Assembly: GCF_031886125.1 (NCBI RefSeq)
Contig: NZ_CP119391.1
Coordinates: 124,001-188,000, forward strand
Length of the DNA: 64,000 bases
Source: Halomonas piscis
GTDB taxonomy: Bacteria; Pseudomonadota; Gammaproteobacteria; Pseudomonadales; Halomonadaceae
Reading direction: 5' to 3'
The translations under genes were made by a program, and so were the position numbers. This document shows, one piece after another, positions 1-9,145 of this stretch (positions within the stretch are counted from its first letter, which is position 1; each line of letters starts with the position of its first letter). The notes beneath the pieces are model-generated. The model had not been told where the DNA came from. It saw nothing but the letters and a program-made list of their open reading frames with translations, and made no database searches.

Positions 1-220
1 CGGCGAGCACGTCGCGGTCGGCGTGGCCGGTGATCATCGGCCCCCAGGACCCTACATAGTCCACGTAGCGATTGCCTTCGACGTCGAACAGGTAGGCATC
101 CTGGGCGCGCTCCATGAAAACCGGCGGGCGATTCATGCCCTTGAAGGCGCGCACCGGCGAGTTAATGCCGCCGGGGATCCGGCGGCTGGCAAGTTCAAAC
201 AGCTCAGCGGAAGTGGTCAT
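1..220 (-). CDS. hemL: Glutamate-1-semialdehyde 2,1-aminomutase, N-terminal part (cut by window edge)
   Basis: The reverse strand from 220 encodes the first 73 or so residues of a class III aminotransferase. It begins [20 protein letters not shown] and continues with [15 protein letters not shown] and [14 protein letters not shown], the usual N-terminus of HemL. The enzyme converts glutamate-1-semialdehyde to 5-aminolevulinate, the committed tetrapyrrole precursor, in the cytoplasm using PLP. The ATG at 218-220 is preceded by a strong AGGAGG. The PLP lysine lies outside the window. It is followed upstream by thiD and hemJ on the same strand, so a small heme/thiamine operon is likely. Confidence 0.9.
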   Translation of the reverse strand, partial: MTTSAELFELASRRIPGGINSPVRAFKGMNRPPVFMERAQDAYLFDVEGNRYVDYVGSWGPMITGHADRDVLA

Positions 221-244
221 GACATCCTCCTCAGGATAAAAGTG

Positions 245-1069
245 TCAGTGACGGTGAGTATAAAAGCGGTTGGGCAACTGCTGGCCGTGCGCTGGCCGAT
301 AGCCGTGGGCAAGGCTCTGCCAGGCGAAACGCTGCGCCTGCTCGCATGCCGGGGCGAGCGCCTCGCCGGCGGCCAGGCGCGCCGCAACGGCGGCCGCCAG
401 GGTACAGCCCGAGCCGTGATACGTCCCCGGCAGCCGCGGCCAGTGCCACTGGCGAGCGCTTTCCGGGGTGTGCAGGGTGTGGGTCACCGTGTCGTCGTCG
501 CTCCCCGGCCGCGGGTCGTCGGTGCCGGTCACCAGCACGCTCTGACAGCCCGCCGACAGCAGCGCCACGGCTCGATCGGTGTCATCAACGCCGCCCATTT
601 CCGGCGTCAGCCGGGCAAGCTCGTGGCGGTTGGGGGTGAGAAGATCCGCCTGCCCGATCAACTTGTCCACAAAGCGTTGGCAAAGAGCAGGTGTGGACAA
701 CTCAGCGCCGCCGCCGGCCTTGAGCACCGGGTCGATCACCACCGGCACGCCGGGAAAGCGGCGCACGATGCGTTCGGCGGCCGCCAGCGTGGCCGCATCC
801 GCCAGCAATCCGATCTTGATCGCGGCTACCGGCATCTCGGCCAGCGCCTCCACCGCTTCTTCCATGACGGCCGGATCCGCCGGCACTACCCGGCGCACAT
901 CGGCGCAGCTCTGTACGGTAAGCGCCGTGGGCACGGTCAGCGCCCAGCCGCCGTTGGCCGCCACGGCTTCGCCGTCGGCCATGATGCCGGCGCCGCCGGT
1001 GGGATCATGGCCGGCGAGTACCAGCACCACCGGGGGGAGCGCGTCGTTTTTCAACGTTGTCGCCGTCAA
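245..1069 (-). CDS. thiD: Hydroxymethylpyrimidine (phosphate) kinase, ThiD-like
   Basis: About 274 residues of the ribokinase-like ThiD family. The N-terminal LVLAGHDPTGGAGIMAD matches the family signature, DPVLKAGGG and LTPNRHEL mark the nucleotide/substrate core, and GTYHGSGCTLAAAVAA near residues 222-238 carries the anion-hole GSGC motif. The enzyme phosphorylates HMP and HMP-phosphate for thiamine diphosphate synthesis. No ATG fits the N-terminus. A TTG at 1067-1069 overlaps the hemJ stop codon, and another TTG lies 15 bases further in, so the exact start is uncertain. Translational coupling to hemJ is likely. Confidence 0.85.
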   Translation of the reverse strand: MTATTLKNDALPPVVLVLAGHDPTGGAGIMADGEAVAANGGWALTVPTALTVQSCADVRRVVPADPAVMEEAVEALAEMPVAAIKIGLLADAATLAAAERIVRRFPGVPVVIDPVLKAGGGAELSTPALCQRFVDKLIGQADLLTPNRHELARLTPEMGGVDDTDRAVALLSAGCQSVLVTGTDDPRPGSDDDTVTHTLHTPESARQWHWPRLPGTYHGSGCTLAAAVAARLAAGEALAPACEQAQRFAWQSLAHGYRPAHGQQLPNRFYTHRH

Positions 1070-1497
1070 AAGGGCTTCACCACGGCGAAAATCATGATCG
1101 CAATCAGCGCCAGCACCGGCAGTTCGTTAAACCAGCGGAAAAATACGTGGCGCTTGGTACAGCGCTCTTCGGCAAACTGCTTGAGATAAATCAGACAAAC
1201 GTGGTGGTAGGCAATCAGCAGCACCACGAAAAACAGCTTGGCGTGCATCCATCCCTGGCTGAGCCACTGGGGCGAAAGTGCCAGCAGCACAAGGCCCAGC
1301 ACGATGACGGCAATCATCGACGGCGTCATGATGCCGCGGTACAGCTTGCGCTCCATGATCTTGAAGTTTTCCACGCTTTCGCGCTCGTCGCTGTCCCGCG
1401 CCATGGCATGGTAGACATAAAGCCTCGGCAGATAGAACAGCGCGGCAAACCATGTAACCACGGCCATCAGATGGATCGCCTTCACCCATAAATACAT
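1066..1497 (-). CDS. hemJ: Protoporphyrinogen IX oxidase HemJ
   Basis: A 143-residue integral membrane protein with about four transmembrane helices. It begins MYLWVKAIHLMAVVTWFAAL and contains FYLPRLYVYHA, typical of the HemJ (UPF0093) family. The conserved histidine near residue 9 is a heme ligand in the family. HemJ oxidises protoporphyrinogen IX to protoporphyrin IX in many bacteria that lack HemY/HemG. The position beside hemL supports a role in heme synthesis. The stop codon overlaps the thiD start. Confidence 0.9.
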   Translation of the reverse strand: MYLWVKAIHLMAVVTWFAALFYLPRLYVYHAMARDSDERESVENFKIMERKLYRGIMTPSMIAVIVLGLVLLALSPQWLSQGWMHAKLFFVVLLIAYHHVCLIYLKQFAEERCTKRHVFFRWFNELPVLALIAIMIFAVVKPF

Positions 1498-1700
1498 GCT
1501 GACTCCTTAACTGTCTGCAGCGGCGCCTCAGAGAAGATTTCTGGTGTTGCCGCCGTCGCGATTGGTCATCAGATTTTGCGCGAGATACCCCGCACTTTTA
1601 GTGCGGGGAGGGATAGCGCGTCGTCCGTAGGACGACCCTTTTCTCGCTGCCTCCTTCTCAGGTGGTTGCTATCTTACATTTGTGGAGTATCTTGCAAGGC

Positions 1701-2846
1701 ATGACGAAACGCGCCTACAAATACCGCTTCTACCCGACTCCTGAACAGGAACAGCTCCTGGCCAGGACATTCGGGTGTGTGCGCTTCGTCTACAATGCGG
1801 TTCTCCGATACCGCACGGACGCGTTCTATCAGCACGGGGAAAAGACCGGCTTCGCAGCGGCGAACGCCAAGCTCTCGCTGATGAAGAAAGACGGCGGAAC
1901 TGCCTTCCTCAACGAGGTAAGTTCGGTTCCGCTTCAACAGTGCCTTCGTCACCAGCAGCGCGCGTTCAAGAATTTCTTTGAAGGCCGCGCCAAGTACCCT
2001 CGCTTCAAGAGCAAGCGGCATCGCCAGTCGGCGGAGTTCACCCGCTCGGCCTTCAAATACCGGGATGGCCAGTTGTTCCTCGCCAAGTGCAGCGAATCTT
2101 TGGCCATCCGTTGGAGCCGTGAGCTTCCCAGCGAACCCAGCACTGTTACCGTTTCCAAGGACTCGGCAGGACGCTACTTCGTGTCGTGCCTGTGCGAGTT
2201 CGACCCCCGGGCGTTGCCCGTCACCCCGAAGATGGTAGGCATCGACCTGGGCCTGAAAGACCTGTTCGTCACCAGCGACGGGCATCGAATCGGCAATCCC
2301 TGCCATACGGCAAAATACGCCGCCCAGCTTGCCAAGGCACAGCGTCGGCTGAGCAAGAAGAAGCTCGGCTCGAAGAATCGCGCCAAGGCTCGGCAGAAGG
2401 TGGCGAAACTTCACGCCAGGATCTCCGATTGCCGCATGGACAGCTTGCATAAGCTGTCCCGCCAGATCGTTAACGAGAACCAAGTGATCTGCGTCGAATC
2501 CCTCAAGGTGAAGAACATGCTGCGTAACCCTCGGCTTGCCAAGTCAATCAGCGATGCCGGCTGGGGCGAGTTCGTCCGCCAGCTGGAGTACAAGGCGGCT
2601 TGGGCGGATCGCCAACTGTCGGCCATCGACCAATGGTATCCGTCGAGCAAGCGCTGTTCAGACTGCGGGCATGTGATGGCCAAGATGCCGTTACACGTCC
2701 GCGCCTGGACATGCCCAGAGTGCGCAGCCGAACACGACCGCGACGTTAACGCCGCAGTCAACATTAAAGCCGCCGGGCTGGCGGTGTTAGCCCTTGGAGA
2801 GAATGTAAGTGGCATGGGTCAAGTACCTATGTCCTGTTCTCCGTGA
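1701..2846 (+). CDS. tnpB: TnpB RNA-guided nuclease (OrfB of IS605/IS1341 group)
   Basis: 381 residues from the ATG at 1701, giving the usual start MTKRAYKYRFYPTPEQE. The N-terminal helix-turn-helix region is followed by a RuvC-like domain: the first aspartate is in VGIDLGLKDLF, the glutamate in ICVESLKVKNM, and the last aspartate in HDRDVNAAVNI. A zinc ribbon is present as CSDCGHVM and CPECAAEH. All catalytic and zinc-binding residues are visible and the frame is open, so the nuclease is probably functional. TnpB proteins cut DNA guided by a right-end RNA and help retain the element after excision (family knowledge). Confidence 0.92.
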   Translation: MTKRAYKYRFYPTPEQEQLLARTFGCVRFVYNAVLRYRTDAFYQHGEKTGFAAANAKLSLMKKDGGTAFLNEVSSVPLQQCLRHQQRAFKNFFEGRAKYPRFKSKRHRQSAEFTRSAFKYRDGQLFLAKCSESLAIRWSRELPSEPSTVTVSKDSAGRYFVSCLCEFDPRALPVTPKMVGIDLGLKDLFVTSDGHRIGNPCHTAKYAAQLAKAQRRLSKKKLGSKNRAKARQKVAKLHARISDCRMDSLHKLSRQIVNENQVICVESLKVKNMLRNPRLAKSISDAGWGEFVRQLEYKAAWADRQLSAIDQWYPSSKRCSDCGHVMAKMPLHVRAWTCPECAAEHDRDVNAAVNIKAAGLAVLALGENVSGMGQVPMSCSP

Positions 2847-2883
2847 ATTGGGAATCCCCGTCCTTTAGGGCGGGGAGCAGTCA
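2690..2883 (+). ncRNA. Predicted omega RNA (reRNA) spanning tnpB 3' end and element right end
   Basis: TnpB elements encode their guide RNA at the right end, overlapping the 3' part of tnpB and ending at the element border. Here the hairpin at 2856-2875 and the border at about 2883 fit that arrangement. The guide would then begin in flanking clcA sequence from about 2884. The 5' end is arbitrary. This is inference from family architecture, not a folded or observed RNA. Confidence 0.4.
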
Positions 2884-4735
2884 ACGACCGATCGCTATAC
2901 TGATAGTAACGTTCCACCGCCCCGCGGGTGATGATACCTGAAATCCGCCGCTGCTTGAGATGGCGACCGTGAACCACGTAAAGCGCTCCCAGCGATTCAT
3001 CCTGGAGAGCGATAAACGCCTCGGACAGCGTGGCCTGCAGGCCGATGGGCGCCAGCTCCAGGCGCTGACCGGGGATTTCCATCAGGTCGATCCGCTGGTA
3101 GTCGCGGTGCCCTTGCCGAATAGGGGTTTCATGTTCGATCAGCCAGCGGGCCAGCGCCGAGCCGCGCAGCGCCAGCAGCGGCTTTTTCTGGCTCGAGCGC
3201 TCGATGATCAGCCACACCGGATTGGTTTCCAGCAGCTTGTGCGCCGCCGCGGGGGTAATCATGCGCCGGGTCCGCACCAGGTTGCGTTCCATGACCGCCG
3301 GCACCGATACCCGGGACAGCGCCTGCATCAGCGGATGCTGAAGCGGGTGACGGCTGCCGCTCAGCGCGCTGTTGAAAAAGCCCTTGCTGCCGGTGAGCTG
3401 GCGGCTGGTCAGGCAGGCCACTACCACGGTGAGCATGCCCGGCAGCATCATGTTGGGCGTATGGGTCAGCTCCAAAAGCGCCATCAGCGCGGCCAGCGGC
3501 GCCTGGAGAATGGCGCCCATCATCGCCGCCGTGCCCAGCATGGCGTGCACCGTAGTGCTGGCAGACATGCCGGGCATCAATTGATTGCCGAGCAGACCAA
3601 ACAGCGCCCCGGCCGCGCCGCCGGCCACCAGTATCGGCCCGATGATGCTCACCGGAATACCGCAGGCCACGGTAAACGCTGTCAGCAGCAGCTTGCCCAC
3701 GGCCACCGCCAGCAGAACGTCGACGGCCGGATGGCCGCTGAACGTCAGCCCCAGGGTGTCGTAACCTATGCCCTGGACCTGGGGATAAAACCAGGCGGCG
3801 CTGCCGACCAGTACGCCCACCAGGGCACAGCGAACGCCGAACGATAGCCGCTGCAATCTTGTCGCTGTCCGGGCCACCTGGATGAAACAGGCGGCAAGCA
3901 GGCCGATACCCAGCGCACTGACCACAATCCAGGGCAGGTTGGCAAGCGAGCCCAGGGCAATATCGCTGATCTGAAAGGCGTGCTCAAAGCCGAACGCCAG
4001 CTGGGCGATCAAGCCGCTGACCGTGGACGCCAGTATCACCGGCATGAAGCCGGTAATGGTGTACTCCATCATCACCACTTCCATGGCGAAGATGACTCCG
4101 GCAATGGGCGTGTTGAACGACGCCGAAATGCCGGCGGCGGTACCGCAGGCCACCAGCACGCGCAGGCTGTTGTGCGGCAGGCGAAAATACTGCCCCAGTC
4201 CGCTGGCCGCCGCCGCCCCCAGGTGAATGGCTGGCCCCTCGCGGCCGGCAGAGAGCCCGCCGAGCACCGAAACGAGCCCCACCCACCACTGGGTGAACCA
4301 GTTGCGGCGCAAAAAGCGCCCCTGATGGTAGGTCAGCCGCTCGATGACGTGGGCAATGCCGATCTTGCGCCCGGAAGGCGTCAGACGCCCCAGCCACAAA
4401 CCGATCAGCAGCACGGCCAGCAGCGGCAGCCCGGCGCGTACCCAGGGGGTGAGCTGTTCGAAGGTTTCGGGGCTTCCCTCGGGCATGTAGAGCGACGCCC
4501 CCAGGCTCAGCATCGTGCGAAAGCCGACCATCAGTGCGCCGGTAATCATCCCCGATACCAGTCCCAGCACGCAAAGTTGAGGCAGCGCATCGACGTTGGC
4601 GAGCTGGCGTCTGAAACGCTTAAGGGTGAAAATCGAACGGAATACGCGTGCCACGCGGGGAATGTCCTTAAATATCTTGGGTGGTGTCCTGGCCTTCGTA
4701 CGTTTTACGCTGGTACCTACTCTATTGTGTATCAT
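2819..4735 (-). CDS. CLC-family chloride channel/transporter with altered C-terminus
   Basis: A CLC voltage-gated chloride channel family protein of about 638 residues from the ATG at 4733-4735. A longer open frame reaches 4846 but its extra N-terminus looks non-native. The conserved selectivity-filter segment SAGREGPAIHLGAAAASG holds the gating glutamate, and about ten to twelve hydrophobic segments follow. After the membrane domain a cytoplasmic tail of about 150 residues could be a degenerate CBS region. The last 20 codons, from SLTAPRPKGRGF to the stop at 2819, are read from the right end of the inserted tnpB element, so the native C-terminus is lost. Function may or may not survive. Divergent from argC. 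Confidence 0.85.
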   Translation of the reverse strand: MIHNRVGTSVKRTKARTPPKIFKDIPRVARVFRSIFTLKRFRRQLANVDALPQLCVLGLVSGMITGALMVGFRTMLSLGASLYMPEGSPETFEQLTPWVRAGLPLLAVLLIGLWLGRLTPSGRKIGIAHVIERLTYHQGRFLRRNWFTQWWVGLVSVLGGLSAGREGPAIHLGAAAASGLGQYFRLPHNSLRVLVACGTAAGISASFNTPIAGVIFAMEVVMMEYTITGFMPVILASTVSGLIAQLAFGFEHAFQISDIALGSLANLPWIVVSALGIGLLAACFIQVARTATRLQRLSFGVRCALVGVLVGSAAWFYPQVQGIGYDTLGLTFSGHPAVDVLLAVAVGKLLLTAFTVACGIPVSIIGPILVAGGAAGALFGLLGNQLMPGMSASTTVHAMLGTAAMMGAILQAPLAALMALLELTHTPNMMLPGMLTVVVACLTSRQLTGSKGFFNSALSGSRHPLQHPLMQALSRVSVPAVMERNLVRTRRMITPAAAHKLLETNPVWLIIERSSQKKPLLALRGSALARWLIEHETPIRQGHRDYQRIDLMEIPGQRLELAPIGLQATLSEAFIALQDESLGALYVVHGRHLKQRRISGIITRGAVERYYQYSDRSLTAPRPKGRGFPIHGEQDIGT

Positions 4736-4848
4736 AGGCGTATCTACTTCGACAGCCCGGCGGTGCGGGGCGGGCAGTGCCAGGCCGCCGTATCGGCAGG
4801 TAAGACCAGGCGCCTGGCGCCGGGCATGCGTCTTTAAAGGAGTCACAC

Positions 4849-5886
4849 GTGATCAAGGTTGGCATTGTAGGCGGTACCGGCTATACCGGCGTAGAGCTTC
4901 TGCGCCTTTTGGCCCAGCATCCTGGCGTCAGCGTCGAAGCGATCACCTCGCGCTCCGAGGCGGGCGTCAAGGTCACGGACATGTACCCCAATCTGCGCGG
5001 GCATTACGACGGCCTGGCGTTCAGCGAGCCCGACGCCGGCGTTCTGGCCCGCATGGACGCGGTGTTTTTTGCCACGCCCCACGGCGTTGCCCACGCCCTG
5101 GCCGGCGACCTGCTTGCTCGGGGTACCCGGGTGATTGATCTCTCGGCGGATTTTCGCCTGCGCGACATCGCCGAATGGGAAGACTGGTACGGCCAGACCC
5201 ACGGCGCGCCGGAGCTGCTTGAAGGCGCCGTTTACGGCCTGCCGGAGCTCCACCGCGAAGCCATCAAGAAAGCGCAGCTGGTGGCCGTGCCGGGGTGCTA
5301 CCCGACCGCGGTACAGCTTGGCTTTCTGCCGCTGCTGAAGGCCGGCATGATCGATCCGAGCCAGCTGATCGCCGACTGCAAGACCGGCGTCACCGGCGCC
5401 GGCCGGGGCGCCAAGGTCGGCTCGCTGCTGGCCGAGGCCAGCGAGTCGCTCAAGGCCTACGCCGTCAGCGGCCACCGCCACCTGCCGGAAATCCGCCAGG
5501 GACTCATCGCGGCTCACGACGGCGAGGTCAACCTTACTTTCGTGCCGCACCTCGCGCCCATGATCCGCGGCATTCACGCCACGCTCTACGGCCAGCTTGT
5601 CGCCGAGCCGGAGGCCGATCTGCAGGCGCTATTCGAGACCTGGTACGCCGACGAGCCCTTCGTCGACGTCATGCCCGCGGGCAGCCATCCGGAAACCCGC
5701 AGCGTCAAGGGCAACAACGTCTGCCGGCTGGCCGTTCATCGCCCGGGAGACGGCAACACCGTGGTGGTGCTCTCGGTGATCGACAACCTGGTCAAGGGCG
5801 CGTCGGGCCAGGCCATCCAGAACCTCAATCTGATGTTCGGCCTTGACGAGCACCTGGGCCTTCAGGCCCCGGCGCTGATGCCCTGA
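4849..5886 (+). CDS. argC: N-acetyl-gamma-glutamyl-phosphate reductase
   Basis: 345 residues, the normal size for ArgC. The NADP-binding [14 protein letters not shown] motif is at the N-terminus and VPGCYPTAV near residues 147-155 holds the catalytic cysteine. [12 protein letters not shown] and SGHRHLPEI are further family signatures. The enzyme reduces N-acetylglutamyl phosphate to the semialdehyde in arginine synthesis. GTG start at 4849, 14 bases after a GGAG. The erpA gene follows after about 120 bases in the same direction, an order seen in several gammaproteobacteria. Confidence 0.96.
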   Translation: MIKVGIVGGTGYTGVELLRLLAQHPGVSVEAITSRSEAGVKVTDMYPNLRGHYDGLAFSEPDAGVLARMDAVFFATPHGVAHALAGDLLARGTRVIDLSADFRLRDIAEWEDWYGQTHGAPELLEGAVYGLPELHREAIKKAQLVAVPGCYPTAVQLGFLPLLKAGMIDPSQLIADCKTGVTGAGRGAKVGSLLAEASESLKAYAVSGHRHLPEIRQGLIAAHDGEVNLTFVPHLAPMIRGIHATLYGQLVAEPEADLQALFETWYADEPFVDVMPAGSHPETRSVKGNNVCRLAVHRPGDGNTVVVLSVIDNLVKGASGQAIQNLNLMFGLDEHLGLQAPALMP

Positions 5887-6008
5887 GAGCCCGCTCGCGG
5901 CGCCGGGGAACGTTGACCCTTTTGCCGGGTCTTATTCATAATTATGTTAACGAATCGGCGGACATTACCCTCCGCCCGATTTCCTCTACACGCTTGCGGG
6001 AGATAGCC

Positions 6009-6362
6009 ATGAGCAGTGCAGCTTCCTTTGTTCCCACCCCGCTGCTTCTTTCCGACAGCGCCCGTACACAGCTCAAGGCGCTGGTGGAAGAAGAAGGCAA
6101 CCGCGCGCTCAAGCTGCGCGTTTACGTTACCGGCGGCGGCTGTTCCGGGTTCCAGTACGGCTTCGACTTTGCCGACAACGTATCCGACGACGACACCCTC
6201 ATCGAGTTTGACGATGCCTCCCTTGTGGTGGATCCGCTGTCCTACCAGTACCTAGTCGGTTCCACCGTGGATTACGAGGAAGGCCTGGCCGGCGCGCGCT
6301 TTCGCGTGGAAAACCCCAACGCCAGCTCGACCTGCGGCTGCGGCGCATCCTTTATGGTCTAA
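6009..6362 (+). CDS. erpA: Iron-sulfur cluster insertion protein ErpA
   Basis: 117 residues from the ATG at 6009, close to the family length. An upstream extension of the frame lacks similarity and is left out. The A-type carrier cysteines are visible as [10 protein letters not shown] and the C-terminal STCGCGASF. ErpA delivers [4Fe-4S] clusters to apo-enzymes, including those of isoprenoid synthesis and respiration. Confidence 0.95.
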   Translation: MSSAASFVPTPLLLSDSARTQLKALVEEEGNRALKLRVYVTGGGCSGFQYGFDFADNVSDDDTLIEFDDASLVVDPLSYQYLVGSTVDYEEGLAGARFRVENPNASSTCGCGASFMV

Positions 6363-6686
6363 GCGCACGGCCATCGCTGACCAAAGTCAGCCCCCACGGT
6401 ATCCGGCTTCCATGGAGTCGCTACCCGTCTACCCGTCTCCGGCTACGGGGTAGATACGAACTTCAGCGCGCGAAAGCAGGCCGCAGGCCTGCCCTCATCG
6501 CTTAACGGCTCCAGATCCCGCCCGACAATCGACTGCCAGCCCCGTCAGCATCGGTAAGCTTGACCCTTCGCCGGTTTCTCGCCAAGGTTACCCTGTCCCA
6601 TAGCAGAAAAATCCAATAACTGCCCTGGCCGGCGCCGGGAACTGCCCGATGCTGCGCCGCCAGGCACGACAGACGGGGATAGACCA
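6363..6686. other. Intergenic region between erpA and an amino-acid ABC operon
   Basis: 324 bases without a convincing gene. A short imperfect repeat of CTACCCGTCT occurs at 6421-6437. A TTGACC near 6553 is the only promoter-like hexamer seen, and no well-placed -10 box accompanies it. The region probably carries the promoter of the downstream ABC operon. Confidence 0.4.
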
Positions 6687-7502
6687 ATGCGGAACAAGAA
6701 TCTGGCAACGATCACCCGGCAGGCCATCGGCCGCACGCCGCTTTTCCATACCCTGCTCGCCGCTGCCGTGGCCACAGGGCTCGGCACCGCCGGTGCCGCC
6801 ATGGCCCAGGACAAGCCCAGCGTCAACGTGGCCACCGACCCAAGCTTTGTGCCCTTCGAGATGCTGGACTCCGAAACCGACGAGATGGTCGGCTTCGACA
6901 TGGACATCATCAACGAAGTCGCAAAGCGCGCCGGCTTCGAGGTCAATCTGACCACCATGAAATTTTCCGGCATCATCCCCGCGGTGCAGACCGGCAGTCA
7001 GGAAATCGCCATTGCCGGCACCACCATCACCGAGGAGCGTGAAAAGGTCGTGGATTTCTCCGACCCCTACTACGATTCCGGCCTGCGGCTGATGGTGCGC
7101 GAGGGCAACGACGATATCGAGACCCTGGAAGACCTCAAAGGCAAGTCGGTCTCCACCAAGATCGGCTCGACCAGCTACGACTTCCTCCAGGAAAAGCTCG
7201 GCGACAGCGCCGAGATCACGCCTTACCCCGGCACCTCCGACATGTACATGGCGCTGCTCGGCCGCAACGTCGACGCCGCTTTCTATGATGCGCCCAACGT
7301 GGCCTACTTTGCCCAGACCCAGGGCGAAGGCCGTGCCAAGGTAGTGGGCCCGCTTTACGAAGGCCAGCAGTACGGCATCGTCTTTCACCAGGGCAGCCAG
7401 TGGCTGGAGCCCACCAACGAGGCGCTGGCGGCCATGCGCGAAGACGGCACCTACGACGAGATCTACACCAAGTGGTTTGGCGAAGCGCCCGACGCCGACT
7501 AG
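6687..7502 (+). CDS. Periplasmic amino-acid-binding protein (GlnH-like) of an ABC importer
   Basis: 271 residues with a signal peptide ending near AGAAMAQ (residues 1-41), then a family 3 solute-binding protein. MVGFDMDIINEVAKRAGF and AIAGTTITEEREKVVDFSDPY are classic GlnH/ArtJ-type signatures. It binds a polar amino acid in the periplasm for the permease and ATPase encoded just downstream. The specific amino acid cannot be read from sequence; glutamine or a basic amino acid is typical. Confidence 0.88.
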   Translation: MRNKNLATITRQAIGRTPLFHTLLAAAVATGLGTAGAAMAQDKPSVNVATDPSFVPFEMLDSETDEMVGFDMDIINEVAKRAGFEVNLTTMKFSGIIPAVQTGSQEIAIAGTTITEEREKVVDFSDPYYDSGLRLMVREGNDDIETLEDLKGKSVSTKIGSTSYDFLQEKLGDSAEITPYPGTSDMYMALLGRNVDAAFYDAPNVAYFAQTQGEGRAKVVGPLYEGQQYGIVFHQGSQWLEPTNEALAAMREDGTYDEIYTKWFGEAPDAD

Positions 7503-7575
7503 GTCTTGAACACCCGCCTCAAGCGTCATGCTGTTATATAGTACCGATATAACGTATCAAGGGTTATTAGGTGGT

Positions 7576-7605
7576 CAGGGCCGGTGGGCATCGCCCCCGG
7601 CCCTG
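7576..7605 (+). promoter_or_regulatory. Intercistronic hairpin after the binding-protein gene
   Basis: CAGGGCCGG pairs with CCGGCCCTG around a 12-base loop, with no T-run after it. It lies between the binding-protein and permease genes. Such hairpins often protect the upstream mRNA or partly attenuate transcription, giving more binding protein than permease. The role is inferred. Confidence 0.55.
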
Positions 7606-7657
7606 CGTCATTTCAACACTGCGGTTAATTTATCGTCCCTGATCAGGAGAAGCCCTC

Positions 7658-8329
7658 GTGGACGTAACCTTCAACTTTGACTGGGCAGCGGCGCTCGCTT
7701 CGATCCCCCACCTGCTGCCCGGTATTCCCTGGACCCTGTTGATCTCGTTCGGCGGCCTCGCCATCGGCTTTGTCATCGGCATCATCTTCGGGCTGATGCG
7801 CATCAGCCCGCTGCGCTGGATGCGCTGGCTGGCCGTGGTCTATATCGAAGTGTTTCGGGGCACGCCGATTCTGGTCCAGGTGCTGTTCATCTTCTACGGC
7901 CTGCCCCAGCTGCTGGGCGGCCCCATCAACGCGCTGACCGCGGGGATTGCCGCTATCGCCATCAACTCCGGCGCCTACATTTCCGAAATCGTCCGCGGTG
8001 GCGTCCAGTCCATTGATCAGGGCCAGCGCGAAGCGGCGCTATCCCTGGGCCTGTCCCGCCGCCAGTCGTTTCGCTATATCATCTGGCCCCAGGCGCTGCG
8101 CCGCATGGTGCCGCCGCTCGGCAACCAGGCCATCATCAGTATCAAGGATACGTCGCTGTTTTCCGTGATCGGCGTCGGCGAGCTGGTCCGCCAGGGGCAG
8201 ATCTATATCGCCACGACCTTTACCGCCATGGAAGTCTATTTCATGGTGGCGCTGCTGTATCTCGCCATTACCTGGACGCTTTCCATCCTGCTCGCGCAGC
8301 TCGAGCGCCGCGGCCTTGCCGGAGAATGA
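7658..8329 (+). CDS. Amino-acid ABC transporter permease (GlnP-like)
   Basis: 223 residues with about five transmembrane helices. EVFRGTPILVQVLFIFYGLP and the EAALSLGLSRRQSFRYIIWPQALRR segment (the EAA loop that contacts the ATPase) are typical of His/Glu/Gln/Arg permeases. It starts with GTG at 7658 behind AGGAG and would form a homodimeric channel. The ATPase gene follows after 9 bases. Confidence 0.92.
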   Translation: MDVTFNFDWAAALASIPHLLPGIPWTLLISFGGLAIGFVIGIIFGLMRISPLRWMRWLAVVYIEVFRGTPILVQVLFIFYGLPQLLGGPINALTAGIAAIAINSGAYISEIVRGGVQSIDQGQREAALSLGLSRRQSFRYIIWPQALRRMVPPLGNQAIISIKDTSLFSVIGVGELVRQGQIYIATTFTAMEVYFMVALLYLAITWTLSILLAQLERRGLAGE

Positions 8330-8338
8330 GGACTGCCT

Positions 8339-9133
8339 ATGAACGCAACGACGCAATCGACCCCAACCGCGCAGCCTGACCGGAACGCATCGCCTATCGT
8401 GCACATGCAAAAGCTCAACAAGCACTTCGGCAGCCTGCACGTGCTCAAGGATATCGATCTGGAAATTGTTCCCGGGGAAGTCGTGGTGGTGATCGGCGCC
8501 AGCGGCTCGGGAAAATCCACCCTGATCCGCTGCATCAACGGCCTGGAGGAGTTTCAACAGGGATCCCTCGACGTCGCCGACAAGACGCTGCGCCCTCACG
8601 GTAGAGGCGAACAGGCGCTGCAGCAGATCCGCACCGAAGTCGGCATGGTGTTTCAGCAGTTCAACCTGTTCCCTCACCTCAGCGTGCGCGACAACGTTAC
8701 CCTGGCACCGATCAAGGTGCGCGGTACCGGCCGCCAGGACGCCATCCGCAACGCTACCCGCCTGCTGGAGCGCGTGGGTATCGAGGATCAGGCCCACAAG
8801 TACCCGTCGCAGCTCTCCGGCGGCCAGCAGCAGCGCGTGGCCCTTGCCCGGGCGCTGGCCATGGAACCGCGGCTGATGCTGTTTGACGAGCCGACGTCAG
8901 CCCTGGACCCGGAGATGATCGGCGAAGTGCTGGATGCCATACGCGAGCTGGCCAGGGAAGGCATGACCATGGTGGTCGTCACCCACGAGATGGGCTTTGC
9001 CCGGGAGGTAGCCGACCGCGTGATTTATATCCACCAGGGTGAAATCACCGAACAAGGCCCGCCCGAGCAGCTGTTCGACGCGCCGCAGCACGAACGTACC
9101 CAGAACTTCCTCGCCCGGATACTCAAGCACTGA
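8339..9133 (+). CDS. Amino-acid ABC transporter ATP-binding protein (GlnQ-like)
   Basis: 264 residues. Walker A is GASGSGKST near residue 58, the signature is [15 protein letters not shown], Walker B is [12 protein letters not shown] and the H-loop is [10 protein letters not shown]. This is the energising subunit of the importer encoded by the two preceding genes. It ends 12 bases before the stop of the convergent SDR gene. Confidence 0.93.
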   Translation: MNATTQSTPTAQPDRNASPIVHMQKLNKHFGSLHVLKDIDLEIVPGEVVVVIGASGSGKSTLIRCINGLEEFQQGSLDVADKTLRPHGRGEQALQQIRTEVGMVFQQFNLFPHLSVRDNVTLAPIKVRGTGRQDAIRNATRLLERVGIEDQAHKYPSQLSGGQQQRVALARALAMEPRLMLFDEPTSALDPEMIGEVLDAIRELAREGMTMVVVTHEMGFAREVADRVIYIHQGEITEQGPPEQLFDAPQHERTQNFLARILKH

Positions 9134-9145
9134 CGGCTATACAGG

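Larger units (their letters stand above)
1580..2883 (+). mobile_element. IS200/IS605-type (IS1341-like) element with tnpB only
   Basis: A single tnpB gene lies between two subterminal hairpins. The left one has an 8-bp stem, CCCCGCAC/GTGCGGGG, at 1588-1608. The right one, CCCCGTCC-TTTA-GGGCGGGG, is at 2856-2875. No tnpA (Y1 transposase) is present, so the element needs a helper in trans. These elements make no target duplication, so the exact ends are inferred from the hairpins and are approximate. The right end interrupts the 3' end of the clcA gene encoded on the other strand. Confidence 0.8.
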
